Source: Eutrophobius sp051275005 (GTDB taxonomy: Bacteria > Pseudomonadota > Gammaproteobacteria > Eutrophobiales > Eutrophobiaceae). Taken from it: a stretch of 10,985 bases of DNA. The stretch spans positions 1 to 10,985 of the forward strand of contig JBNMOP010000094.1 of NCBI GenBank assembly GCA_051275005.1, in the 5' to 3' direction. Below are positions 1-6,644 of the stretch, one piece after another. The translations under genes were made by a program, and so were the position numbers. Every line of letters starts with the position of its first letter. Position 1 is the first letter of the stretch. Below the pieces are notes generated by a model. It was not told the origin of the DNA. It saw only the letters and a list, made by a program, of their open reading frames with translations, and ran no database searches.

Positions 1-209
1 CGATGTACGGGAATATGTGGCGGTGTACTATAATTCAAAGCGATTGCATTCAACGCTGGATTACATGACACCGATGGATTATGAAAAAACACTTAACAAA
101 GTGTCCGGAAAAAGTAGACCACTACAGACTCCTGTTATTAAGGTTAACTTATCAGAAGTCTCTCTTATTAATTAGCTCAATTCCGTCTCATATGCTTTGA
201 CGGGATACA
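1..209 (+). mobile_element. 3' end of an IS3-family insertion sequence (cut by window edge)
   Basis: The stretch contains the C-terminal end of an IS3-type transposase followed by a short non-coding tail. A plausible right terminus is at about 209, because the reverse strand there begins TGTATCCCGTCAAAGC, and IS3-family ends usually start with TG on the inward strand. The left end and most of the transposase lie outside the window, so neither the matching inverted repeat nor a target-site duplication can be verified. The transposase ending is well supported; the exact terminus is inferred. Confidence 0.6.
2..175 (+). CDS. IS3-family transposase (OrfB / rve integrase domain), C-terminal fragment
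   Basis: This is an open frame of 57 codons ending at TAG 173-175 and running off the left edge. It carries the hallmark C-terminal block of IS3-family OrfB transposases, YYNSKRLHSTLDYMTPMDYE at about residues 9-28 of the fragment. That block lies just after the last catalytic glutamate of the DDE domain, which is outside the window. The protein would cut and join the IS ends through a circular intermediate. The last 20 or so residues after KVSGKS are not typical family sequence and may be read-through toward the IS end. Whether the full element is intact cannot be seen. Confidence 0.85.
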   Translation, partial: DVREYVAVYYNSKRLHSTLDYMTPMDYEKTLNKVSGKSRPLQTPVIKVNLSEVSLIN

Positions 210-224
210 TATTATCATGATAAT
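197..224 (+). promoter_or_regulatory. possible hybrid promoter at the IS right end, reading into the TPR glycosyltransferase gene
   Basis: TTGACG (197-202, five of six matches to the -35 consensus) lies inside the putative IS terminus. GATAAT (219-224, five of six matches to the -10 consensus) lies in the flanking DNA, with a 16-bp spacer. IS ends carrying outward -35 boxes that pair with a host -10 are a known way for insertion sequences to activate neighbours. The predicted start would fall at about 231, on the ATG of the next gene, implying a leaderless or nearly leaderless mRNA. This is inference from hexamers only. Confidence 0.35.
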
Positions 225-230
225 TAATCT

Positions 231-2189
231 ATGACCCAATTAACCGAAGCAATTGCTAACAATAAAATCACTCCTGTCGTTGTACTCTTGTTGCTATGCA
301 TAATTTGTTATTCTAATAGTATAAACGCCCCATTTGTCTTTGATGACTATCCGAATATTGTAGACAATGAATGGGTTCATGTAGATGAACTAAAACTAGA
401 AAATCTTCATCGTGCTGGATTTAAAAGTTTAATGCCTAGTCGTCCACTAGCTAATATTAGTTTTGCTCTAAATTATTATTTTGACGAATTAAATGTAAAA
501 AATTATCACCTGGTTAATATAACTATCCATTTTATAAATGGTTTTCTTGTTTATCTGTTTTCCATGATTATATTTGGCCAGATGACAATAAAAAAACATT
601 CAACTGGGATCCAGTTGAATTCCACTGAAATAGTAATGATGTCCTTATTCGCCGCTGCGATATTTGTTAGTCATCCAGTACAAATACAATCGGTAACTTA
701 TATTGTACAAAGAATGAACAGTTTGGCGACGATGTTCTATTTAACGTCATTAATGTTTTATCTTAAGGGCCGTATCTCAACACAGGTTATAAAACGTTGC
801 TTGCTATATGCTATTTGTCTTGCCAGTTTTGCGCTTGCATTGGCATGCAAAGAAATTTCTGCAACTTTACCTGCTGCCATCCTGTTATTGGAATGGTTTC
901 TGTTTCAGGATGCTCAAGTAACTAATTTTAAAAAAAATACTGTACTGATAGCAATTATGGTTACTGTTATTGGCATCGCTTCTATATATTTTTTGGGTGG
1001 TGATCCTGTAGAAAGGATATTAAGTGATTATCGAATAAGAAATTTCACAATTGGAGAAAGGTTATTAACTGAAGGTCGTGTCATTATTTTTTACATAAGT
1101 CTATTATTTCTACCTTTTCCTTCACGATTAAATCTCTTGCATAATTTTGAAATATCGCATTCACTGCTTATGCCAATAAGCACTATTTTCGCTATTTTAT
1201 TTCTGGTTTTAATTGTTATTTATTCTATTACTATTGCAAGGCGCCATCGTCTGTTGCTATTTTGCACTCTTTGGTTTTTTCTTCATTTACTGATTGAATC
1301 ATCCTTTATCGGATTAGAGATTATTTTTGAGCATCGACTATATCTTCCAATGGTTGGTTTTAGCCTGGCAATTTCCTATTTCCTTTTTTACATATTTAAA
1401 ACTCAATTTGAGTTTCGCAATTTTGTTATTATTGTATTAATAACATTATTGAGCGTAGGCACCTACCAACGTAATTTAATTTGGGCTGACTCTAATAAAT
1501 TATGGTCTGATGTGATTGAGAAAAATTCAGATAGTTATCGCGGTTATTACAGTCTGGCAAATGATTATCTGGAAAAAGGCTTGTTAAATGAGGCAATTAC
1601 ACACTATCAGAAAGCGATCGAAATTAAGCCTAATTACGCAAAGGCCTATAACAACCTTGGTATTGCATTAAAAACACATGGCAACCTTGGTTCAGCTGTC
1701 CAACAATATAGCCTTGCCATATTTTTCAATCCCGAAGATTCTAAAACCTATTATAATATTGCTATAGCACTTGATGAATTAGGCGATGTGCAACGTGCTG
1801 TAACCGAATATAAAAATGCAATATCTAAAAACCCAGAATATACACAAGCATATTATAATTTGGGTAATGTCTATGATAGGTTGGGTAATAAAAGTGAGGC
1901 AAAATTTCATTTTCAAGAAGCAATTAGATTGCTGCCCACACATACTTTAGCTAATAATAATCTTGGTATTATCTTAGCAAGTGAAGGTTTGTTCGAGGAA
2001 GCAATATCAAAATTTGAAAATGCAATAGAATCGCATCCGGAGTTCCATGGTGCATATATAAATTCAGGAAATGCTTATTTATCAATTAATAACATTAAAA
2101 AAGCTTGTCAATATTTCAAAACAAGTATTGAAATAAATCCTGAATTGAGCGATTTGTCTGCAGGCATCAAGCAGGAATGTAAACTTTAA
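231..2189 (+). CDS. TMTC-like polytopic GT-C glycosyltransferase candidate with C-terminal TPR repeats
   Basis: This is a 652-residue inner-membrane protein. Residues ~14-412 hold about ten or more hydrophobic segments. The first loop contains FDDYPNI (37-43), whose paired acidic residues resemble the catalytic loop of GT-C enzymes. A segment with HPVQIQSVTYIVQRMNSLA (~148-166) is typical of bacterial proteins related to eukaryotic TMTC protein O-mannosyltransferases. Residues ~434-640 form six 34-residue TPRs with the usual A-x-x-x-Y/L-x-N-L-G pattern. By family it would transfer a sugar from a polyprenyl-phosphate donor to a protein or glycan, with the TPRs binding substrate or partners; donor and acceptor are unknown. 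It starts 22 bp after the putative IS end. No clear Shine-Dalgarno precedes ATG 231, but the next in-frame ATG would remove the FDDY loop, so this start is preferred. A non-catalytic membrane TPR protein is the alternative. Confidence 0.75.
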   Translation: MTQLTEAIANNKITPVVVLLLLCIICYSNSINAPFVFDDYPNIVDNEWVHVDELKLENLHRAGFKSLMPSRPLANISFALNYYFDELNVKNYHLVNITIHFINGFLVYLFSMIIFGQMTIKKHSTGIQLNSTEIVMMSLFAAAIFVSHPVQIQSVTYIVQRMNSLATMFYLTSLMFYLKGRISTQVIKRCLLYAICLASFALALACKEISATLPAAILLLEWFLFQDAQVTNFKKNTVLIAIMVTVIGIASIYFLGGDPVERILSDYRIRNFTIGERLLTEGRVIIFYISLLFLPFPSRLNLLHNFEISHSLLMPISTIFAILFLVLIVIYSITIARRHRLLLFCTLWFFLHLLIESSFIGLEIIFEHRLYLPMVGFSLAISYFLFYIFKTQFEFRNFVIIVLITLLSVGTYQRNLIWADSNKLWSDVIEKNSDSYRGYYSLANDYLEKGLLNEAITHYQKAIEIKPNYAKAYNNLGIALKTHGNLGSAVQQYSLAIFFNPEDSKTYYNIAIALDELGDVQRAVTEYKNAISKNPEYTQAYYNLGNVYDRLGNKSEAKFHFQEAIRLLPTHTLANNNLGIILASEGLFEEAISKFENAIESHPEFHGAYINSGNAYLSINNIKKACQYFKTSIEINPELSDLSAGIKQECKL

Positions 2190-2203
2190 ATAGTAATATT
2201 AAA

Positions 2204-2228
2204 TATAATAAAAACAGTTTTTATTATA
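2204..2228. terminator. perfect 25-bp AT palindrome between convergent genes, likely bidirectional terminator
   Basis: Arms TATAATAAAAAC (2204-2215) and GTTTTTATTATA (2217-2228) are exact reverse complements around a single central A. The site begins 15 bp after the stop of the plus-strand TPR gene and overlaps the stop codon of the minus-strand gene that ends at 2224. Each strand reads a hairpin whose 3' arm is T-rich, as expected for a terminator shared by converging genes. The stem has only one G:C pair next to the loop, so it is weaker than a classical intrinsic terminator. Confidence 0.55.
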
Positions 2229-2937
2229 GGTGTGTTTCGAGTAGGTCACGTTCCTCTGCAGAAATATTTTTATTTTGTAATCTGTTTTTGATCATGTCCG
2301 GGGTTATGTGTTGGTTTTCAATTAGAATTTTTTTCTCTTCTGGAATAATGTCATCCGAAAAGAAAAGGTTGCTAGGCGGGGAAAAACCCGCCTGAACAAT
2401 TGCATTGACCTCATCAGAAAGTAATCTGAACTTTCCGTTTTTCATTTTTAATCTTTTTTTTGCAAATTCCTGATTTACTATTCCAGCGGAATAGATTGCA
2501 TGGATCTCCATGCGGTAGCTAAAAATATGGCTGACGTCGTCATTTTTATCGATGTTAGCTTCAATATGTTCTAATCTGGGATTGATCATTTCTTTTATGG
2601 TGTCGAGAATTTGCTGATCTTCGAGACGTTCAGAATAAATATCGAGGATATTGTCTATGGCTAATTGGTTATAGGTATCTGTACTAAACAATTCATTACA
2701 GCGATAGGCTAATAATTTGTAAGATCGGAATCCCAGGGTAGAGTAAATATCAACCAGATCACGAATATATTTATTAAATCCCAGTGCGCAAACCATTTGT
2801 GAGTGGTTTAAGCCAATTTGAGCACCTGCTTTATTAATTTTAATAATAAAATCATCATTTTCATCGATAGTGATCTTGTAAAAAATCTTTACAAGTTCAG
2901 AATCAGTAGCAGTCAGTAATTCAGTAAAGCTCAACAT
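2224..2937 (-). CDS. protein of unknown function, tandem paralog B
   Basis: I do not recognise this 237-residue protein. It has no signal peptide or membrane segment, is rich in charged residues and looks largely helical, so it is probably cytoplasmic. It is a clear paralog of the upstream gene (2952-3683): both share a CALGFN motif (here 50-55) followed by a leucine-rich stretch ending in LGF, a central xIYxxGI block, an FRxLxxEVxxIV block, and a C-terminal FFxDxIxPxEK segment followed by I-x-x-R and E-[KR]-x-[IL]-L. It starts 14 bp after the stop of its paralog. An AGGA overlapping that TAG stop may be its ribosome site, about 12 nt from the ATG, which suggests translational coupling. Its stop codon lies in the palindromic terminator. 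The N-terminal ~60 residues could include a small helix-turn-helix, but this is a guess. Confidence 0.8.
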   Translation of the reverse strand: MLSFTELLTATDSELVKIFYKITIDENDDFIIKINKAGAQIGLNHSQMVCALGFNKYIRDLVDIYSTLGFRSYKLLAYRCNELFSTDTYNQLAIDNILDIYSERLEDQQILDTIKEMINPRLEHIEANIDKNDDVSHIFSYRMEIHAIYSAGIVNQEFAKKRLKMKNGKFRLLSDEVNAIVQAGFSPPSNLFFSDDIIPEEKKILIENQHITPDMIKNRLQNKNISAEERDLLETHL

Positions 2938-2951
2938 AGTAATTTTATATC

Positions 2952-3683
2952 CTAGTCACGATTCAGTTTGAGATAATCGTTAAGAATTTTCTTTTCTTGA
3001 GAGTTAATCCCCGGGTCATTAATACGTGATTGTATCAGTTCTTTAGGAATAAGACCTTTGTTCAATAGTTTTTGCTTTTCCTGTGGCAATATACTATCTC
3101 TAAAAAATATTTCACCAATTGGTATTAGCTTGCTTTCTACAATCATTGTTACTTCGTTTAAAAGTGCCCTGAATCCGCTATCACGCTTGTCCAAACGTTC
3201 CTCGGTAAAATCCATACTGGCTATGCCGAGGTTATATATAGTTCGCATTTCAGTCTTGTATTTTTCAATTATCATTGAATTGACAGTTGAATCAATTTCA
3301 CGTTCTATTTTTAACAACCTGTCTCTTAGTAAATATTGCATGACATCCAAAGTTTTTTGATTGTCTTTTATCCTTTCGTATATTTTTATAATATTATCCA
3401 GACTTATTCGTTTGTATATGTCGGATATAAAAGCTGAATTCCTTTCCTGATTCAGTTCATTAAAGGTAGTAAAACCAAGTATCGGTAGAAGTTCGATTAA
3501 AAATCGCGCATCAGGATTGAAGCCCAAGGCACAGATTAATTGTTCTTTATGTAATTTGAACCTAATGCCAATATCTGAAATATTAATGGAAGATAAAGCA
3601 TTGTCGGATTTAAAATTATAAAATCTGTGTAATAACTGCTCCTCACTTTCGTAAAGAATGTTATCAAATATCGACGTAGACAT
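2952..3683 (-). CDS. protein of unknown function, tandem paralog A
   Basis: This is a 243-residue, charged, mostly helical protein without signal peptide or membrane segments, not recognised as a known family. It aligns end to end with paralog B: CALGFN at 51-56, the IYNLGI block near 150, FRALLNEVTMIV near 170-182, and FFRDSILPQEKQKLL near 192-206. The best conserved parts are the CALGFN region and the C-terminal third, so those probably carry the function. The two proteins differ enough that the duplication is not recent. It lies 68 bp downstream of the SEL1/SPOR gene on the same strand. That gap contains an exact AT palindrome ATTAATATTAAT (3709-3720), so it may have its own promoter or be read from mtdA. 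A plus-strand open frame inside it (3058-3360) has no family features and is not a gene. Confidence 0.8.
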   Translation of the reverse strand: MSTSIFDNILYESEEQLLHRFYNFKSDNALSSINISDIGIRFKLHKEQLICALGFNPDARFLIELLPILGFTTFNELNQERNSAFISDIYKRISLDNIIKIYERIKDNQKTLDVMQYLLRDRLLKIEREIDSTVNSMIIEKYKTEMRTIYNLGIASMDFTEERLDKRDSGFRALLNEVTMIVESKLIPIGEIFFRDSILPQEKQKLLNKGLIPKELIQSRINDPGINSQEKKILNDYLKLNRD

Positions 3684-3751
3684 TTACATTAATGATGTTG
3701 GTTAGAAGATTAATATTAATATATAGCTCTTATTATTGAGCCAGTTAATAG

Positions 3752-4909
3752 TTAATTTATTAATTTTTGTAAGATACCAATATTGCGTATCCATGGACTG
3801 GATCGTTGTATTTCTGTTGGAAGATCGGTAACAGCAAGCTCAGCTTCCTGATAGCTGGCGAATATTCCATAAAATGCATTGTATCTTGTTACATCATCAA
3901 TAATTACCTGGATATAGGCAGAATTATTTTCAATATTATGACGTTTTAGAAAATTTATTAGGTCATCTTCATTAACAACACTACCAATTTGAATCGTGTA
4001 GCTATCTGTTGATTGATCCATAACCCACTTTTCACGTCTTATACCAGTCGTTGCTATTTCAGCATAATCGTATCCAGTATTAGATGATGTTGTTTCTTGC
4101 GCTTCAGTATTTTCATTTGTATCTGTTGCGATAATACTATGCATCGGTTCTGTTTCATCTATTGAACTTAGAGAAGCTAGTTTTTCAATTGCTTCGTTTA
4201 AGCCTTGCGCTCCAGCGCGTTGATACCATTCTTTTGCCTGGTTTAAATCAGCTTCAACACCATTGCCGTTTTCATAGAAAATACCCAGATTATATTGGGC
4301 CTGTGCGATACCTTTATCTGCTGATCGATTGAACCACTCAAGGGCAATATCATAATCACGTTCCACTCCTCGACCAAATGCAAACATGACGCCTAAACTA
4401 TACTGTGCGTGACCATGATCTTGTTCGGCCGCCTGCTGGAACATATCTGCTGCAAAACTATCATCCTGGGTCACACCTAATCCACGAAAATACATTAATC
4501 CGAGGTTAAACTGTGCGTCCACCTGACCACCATCTGCTGCCAACCGCCACCATCTTGCTGCTTCATTATAATCTTGTGGAATCGACTCACCTTTAAAATA
4601 TTTTGCACCAACCTGATACTGTACGGCTGTTTGCCCTTGTTCTGCTGAACGAATATACCAATCAAGTGCAGCTTCCGGATCTGCAATAACGCCTTGTCCA
4701 TAGTCATACATTATGCCCAACATTTTTTGTGCGTCTGCATCACCTTCATCTGCAAGAGGTCTTAGAATTTTATATGCAGCATCATAATCCCCACTGATAT
4801 ATGCAGCGCGTCCTTCATTATATGTTTGTGCATGTGCATAGGAGACAAGGGTGCATAGTCCGAATAAAATACAAATAAATTTTTTCTTTAAGCCTGTTAT
4901 TTTTTTCAT
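3752..4909 (-). CDS. secreted SEL1-repeat protein with C-terminal SPOR domain
   Basis: A Sec signal peptide is clear: basic MKKITGLKKK, a hydrophobic core and cleavage after AHA (residue 27). Residues ~57-236 form five SEL1-like repeats of 36 residues, each with A-Q-x-x-L/V-G-x-x-Y/F-x-x-G-x-G/S-V/I followed by D-x-x-x-A-x-x-W/M-[YFW]. A Ser/Thr/Glu-rich linker (~245-297) leads to a SPOR domain at ~301-380 (SYTIQIGSVVNEDD..., AFYGIFASYQEAELAV..., PWIRNIGILQ). SPOR domains bind denuded peptidoglycan, often at division sites, and SEL1 repeats are protein-binding scaffolds. A soluble periplasmic adaptor at the cell wall is therefore likely; its partner is unknown. It begins 31 bp after mtdA, close enough for a shared transcript, although no metabolic link to mtdA is evident. 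Only a poor Shine-Dalgarno (AAAAGA) precedes the ATG. Confidence 0.88.
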   Translation of the reverse strand: MKKITGLKKKFICILFGLCTLVSYAHAQTYNEGRAAYISGDYDAAYKILRPLADEGDADAQKMLGIMYDYGQGVIADPEAALDWYIRSAEQGQTAVQYQVGAKYFKGESIPQDYNEAARWWRLAADGGQVDAQFNLGLMYFRGLGVTQDDSFAADMFQQAAEQDHGHAQYSLGVMFAFGRGVERDYDIALEWFNRSADKGIAQAQYNLGIFYENGNGVEADLNQAKEWYQRAGAQGLNEAIEKLASLSSIDETEPMHSIIATDTNENTEAQETTSSNTGYDYAEIATTGIRREKWVMDQSTDSYTIQIGSVVNEDDLINFLKRHNIENNSAYIQVIIDDVTRYNAFYGIFASYQEAELAVTDLPTEIQRSSPWIRNIGILQKLIN

Positions 4910-4940
4910 GGTGGATCTTTTAATTATTGGTTTTTGGTTT

Positions 4941-5798
4941 TTAAATTATTTCATTTGCCATCTTAAATATATCATCAACATCAAGGACAAGGTCATTCTG
5001 TTCAAATAATCTGGTTACGCATAATCTTTGCAGAGTGAGCTTTGATGGCCCAAAGCCTATTGAACCCCAGGTTGTTTTTCCATTACGAGTTTCTCCACGA
5101 TCAGACATTGCTATACCTTGAATACCAACTGGTGGGACAGCATTAGCATCTACCAGGATCTCAATATTTGAGTTATCTAGCCAGTCTGATTCTTCGAGTA
5201 GCTGCACACCCGCCGCCCCGGTTGCAAGTACAATATTCGCGTCCTCTATCTGTTTAGTGCGATCATTATGGCTAATAGCCTCAAGAGGATTAACCTTGAC
5301 TTTAAATCTGTCTTGTAGATAAAAACATGCCTGCCGTGAGCGTTCCATATTCCTGGATGTAATTGAAACATTTGCCCCCATGTTTGCCATCATCACCGCT
5401 GCGCGCCCTCCTACAGGACCAGTCCCTGCAAGTATAACTACTTTTTTTCCTTTAATGTCACCGCTTTTTAGAATACTCGCAACTGCAGCCGCAGCAGTTG
5501 TATTACAACCATTACTGTCTAACATTACAGATACACGAAATCCCCCAAAAAATGCCTTTTTTACCGTATCAAGCATGGCATCAGCGGTTTGAAGATCACT
5601 GCCCCCGATGAAGATTGCTGTATTTTTTTTATTCGAGGCTGAGCGCGTAAAAATTGCACCTTCAACAAGTGAAGATATCATCTCGCTCCTGCAATTTGAG
5701 TAACTCATCACATGATCAGCACCCCCATCATATGCGACGACTGTATCAAACACAGAAGGGTGAGGATCGGTGTCAAATTGGAACAGAAGTTTTTTCAT
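4941..5798 (-). CDS. mtdA: NADP-dependent methylene-tetrahydrofolate / methylene-tetrahydromethanopterin dehydrogenase MtdA
   Basis: MtdA oxidises methylene-H4F (and methylene-H4MPT) to the methenyl form with NADP+, linking formaldehyde or formate C1 units to assimilation. The 285-residue length matches MtdA. The N-terminus KKLLFQFDTD...PSVFD...YDGGADH (2-29) and the block VMLDSNGCNTTAAAAVA (91-107) follow the Methylobacterium MtdA pattern. MtdB differs in both places. The Rossmann dinucleotide loop is GTGPVG (125-130), and SRN (148-150) at the end of the next strand fits binding of the NADP 2'-phosphate. The C-terminus has GFGPSKLTLQR (248-258). The start fits the family, though no Shine-Dalgarno is visible. 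It is transcribed divergently from fchA, which catalyses the next reaction, and leads a minus-strand gene run. An MtdC-type enzyme is a possible alternative, as MtdC resembles MtdA. Confidence 0.93.
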   Translation of the reverse strand: MKKLLFQFDTDPHPSVFDTVVAYDGGADHVMSYSNCRSEMISSLVEGAIFTRSASNKKNTAIFIGGSDLQTADAMLDTVKKAFFGGFRVSVMLDSNGCNTTAAAAVASILKSGDIKGKKVVILAGTGPVGGRAAVMMANMGANVSITSRNMERSRQACFYLQDRFKVKVNPLEAISHNDRTKQIEDANIVLATGAAGVQLLEESDWLDNSNIEILVDANAVPPVGIQGIAMSDRGETRNGKTTWGSIGFGPSKLTLQRLCVTRLFEQNDLVLDVDDIFKMANEII

Positions 5799-5816
5799 TT
5801 ATTTTATTGGTATTTT

Positions 5817-5826
5817 TTAATCAGAT
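5817..5826. repeat. 10-bp direct repeat TTAATCAGAT, copy 1 (possible operator)
   Basis: Exact copy of the sequence at 5849-5858, 32 bp apart start to start, about three helical turns. This copy lies just downstream of the predicted mtdA transcription start. Its placement on the same DNA face as copy 2 suggests a protein binding both sites. Confidence 0.45.
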
Positions 5827-5840
5827 TATGATAAACATGT

Positions 5841-5871
5841 ATTATACGTTAATCAGATGAGTTTTCGTCAA
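5841..5871 (-). promoter_or_regulatory. candidate mtdA promoter
   Basis: On the minus strand, TTGACG (plus positions 5866-5871) is followed by a perfect TATAAT (5841-5846) after a 19-bp spacer. The predicted start is near 5834, leaving a leader of about 35 nt before the mtdA ATG. The spacer is longer than the 17-bp optimum, which fits a promoter that needs an activator or depends on DNA twist. This is inference from hexamers. Confidence 0.5.
5849..5858. repeat. 10-bp direct repeat TTAATCAGAT, copy 2 (possible operator)
   Basis: Exact copy of 5817-5826. It sits inside the spacer between the candidate -35 and -10 boxes of mtdA, where a bound protein would block or distort RNA polymerase. A related half-copy, ATTCAGAT, occurs at 5877-5884 just upstream of the -35 box. 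Confidence 0.45.
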
Positions 5872-5893
5872 ACCTCATTCAGATTTAGTTTGA
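5868..5893. promoter_or_regulatory. inverted repeat TCAAAC-N14-GTTTGA near the mtdA -35 box
   Basis: TCAAAC (5868-5873) and GTTTGA (5888-5893) are exact reverse complements 14 bp apart, with one arm overlapping the candidate mtdA -35 box. The spacing and position would suit a dimeric regulator. In Methylobacterium, the LysR-type protein QscR controls the serine-cycle operon containing mtdA and fchA, so a LysR-type site is a reasonable guess, not a demonstrated one. Confidence 0.35.
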
Positions 5894-5985
5894 TTTTACC
5901 CATACACTTACAGAGTGAACATGATTATTGAATCTTGTAGGTATGATTAACGCCTTATTATGTGAACCTGAAATGGAAACTAATT

Positions 5986-6615
5986 ATGATTAAAGACAGT
6001 AAAATTGAAGAATTTCTTGATAATCTGGCTGGAAAATCCTCAACACCCGGCGGAGGAAGTGCTGCGGCAGTAATTGGGGCTATCGGTGCTGCATTAGTCA
6101 GTATGGTGGCTAATTTTACCGTGGGGAAAAAAGGATATGAATCAGTAAATGATGATATGGCGTCCATACTCGCCCGATCTGAAAAATATCGAATGCAATT
6201 TGTAGACATGATTCAAGCCGATGTAGATGTATTTAATGAGGTGATGTCTGCTTACGGGATGTCTAAAACATCTGATCAAGAAAAAGAAACACGAAGTCTT
6301 GCAATACAGGCCGCATTAAAAAAAGCGACTGATGTTCCTTTACAATGCGCAGTCTTATGTCTTGATGTCATAGAGCTATCTAAACAGGTTGCTGATAAAG
6401 GAAATGCCAATGTGATCAGTGATGCCGGTGTGGCAGTATTGGCTGCTGAGGCAGCGTTAGGAAGTGCTGCATTAAATGTTTATATAAATATATCTAATAT
6501 AAAAGATAAGGAATTTGCTGATGATCGACGAAATAGACTTGAAGCTATTCTAAATGCAAGTGCAGCAATTACAGAACAGGTGTATTCGCTGGTAAAAACA
6601 AAAGTTGGAAGTTGA
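5986..6615 (+). CDS. fchA: methenyl-tetrahydrofolate cyclohydrolase FchA
   Basis: FchA hydrolyses methenyl-H4F to 10-formyl-H4F, the step after MtdA. The protein belongs to the cyclodeaminase/cyclohydrolase family: TPGGGSAAAVIGAIGAALVSMV at residues 20-41, then GKKGYE, an ATDVPL helix (114-119), and the signature NVISDAGVAVL (142-152) followed by SAALNVY. The 209-residue length matches FchA of methylotrophs. The frame can be extended to a GTG at 5962, but ATG 5986 is chosen because GGAAA (5975-5979) sits 6 nt upstream and family members start close to the IEEFLDNLAG helix. It is cytoplasmic and divergent from mtdA rather than co-directional with it. The gene ends 29 bp before the convergent nadC, and no hairpin terminator is evident there. 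Confidence 0.95.
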   Translation: MIKDSKIEEFLDNLAGKSSTPGGGSAAAVIGAIGAALVSMVANFTVGKKGYESVNDDMASILARSEKYRMQFVDMIQADVDVFNEVMSAYGMSKTSDQEKETRSLAIQAALKKATDVPLQCAVLCLDVIELSKQVADKGNANVISDAGVAVLAAEAALGSAALNVYINISNIKDKEFADDRRNRLEAILNASAAITEQVYSLVKTKVGS

Positions 6616-6644
6616 GGTTGGTTTTCTCGGGATAATAGCTACAT

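Larger units (their letters stand above)
5799..5985. promoter_or_regulatory. mtdA-fchA divergent control region
   Basis: These 187 bp separate the start codons of mtdA (minus) and fchA (plus). They contain a candidate mtdA promoter, a 10-bp direct repeat, and an inverted repeat over the -35 box, each listed separately. On the plus side, TATTAT (5956-5961) could be an fchA -10, but its best -35 partner (TTGTAG, 5935-5940, 15-bp spacer) is poor. If that -10 is used, transcription starts near 5968, upstream of ATG 5986 but downstream of the GTG at 5962. Confidence 0.6.

Noticed and set aside
2224..3683. Tandem unknown genes as a toxin-antitoxin or phage-defence pair
   Set aside because: The proteins are homologous to each other, similar in size, and show no nuclease, kinase, Fic, HEPN or antitoxin motif that I can see.
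3722..3742. GCTC...GAGC hairpin between the SEL1/SPOR gene and paralog A as a terminator
   Set aside because: The stem is only four base pairs with an eight-base loop and no adequate T-run, so it is too weak to call.
4495..4707. Overlapping minus-strand frame within the SEL1/SPOR gene
   Set aside because: It lies in another frame of a well-supported repeat protein and reflects its repetitive coding sequence.
4941..5798. MtdB instead of MtdA
   Set aside because: The N-terminal KKLLFQFDTD block and the LDSNGCNTTAAA block follow MtdA, not the MtdB pattern.
5380..5860. Plus-strand open frames antisense to mtdA
   Set aside because: They are shadows of mtdA; their translations show no coherent domain and no ribosome site.
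5962..5985. GTG-initiated 8-residue extension of fchA
   Set aside because: The ATG at 5986 has GGAAA at a suitable distance and gives the usual FchA N-terminus; the GTG lies at or upstream of a plausible transcription start.
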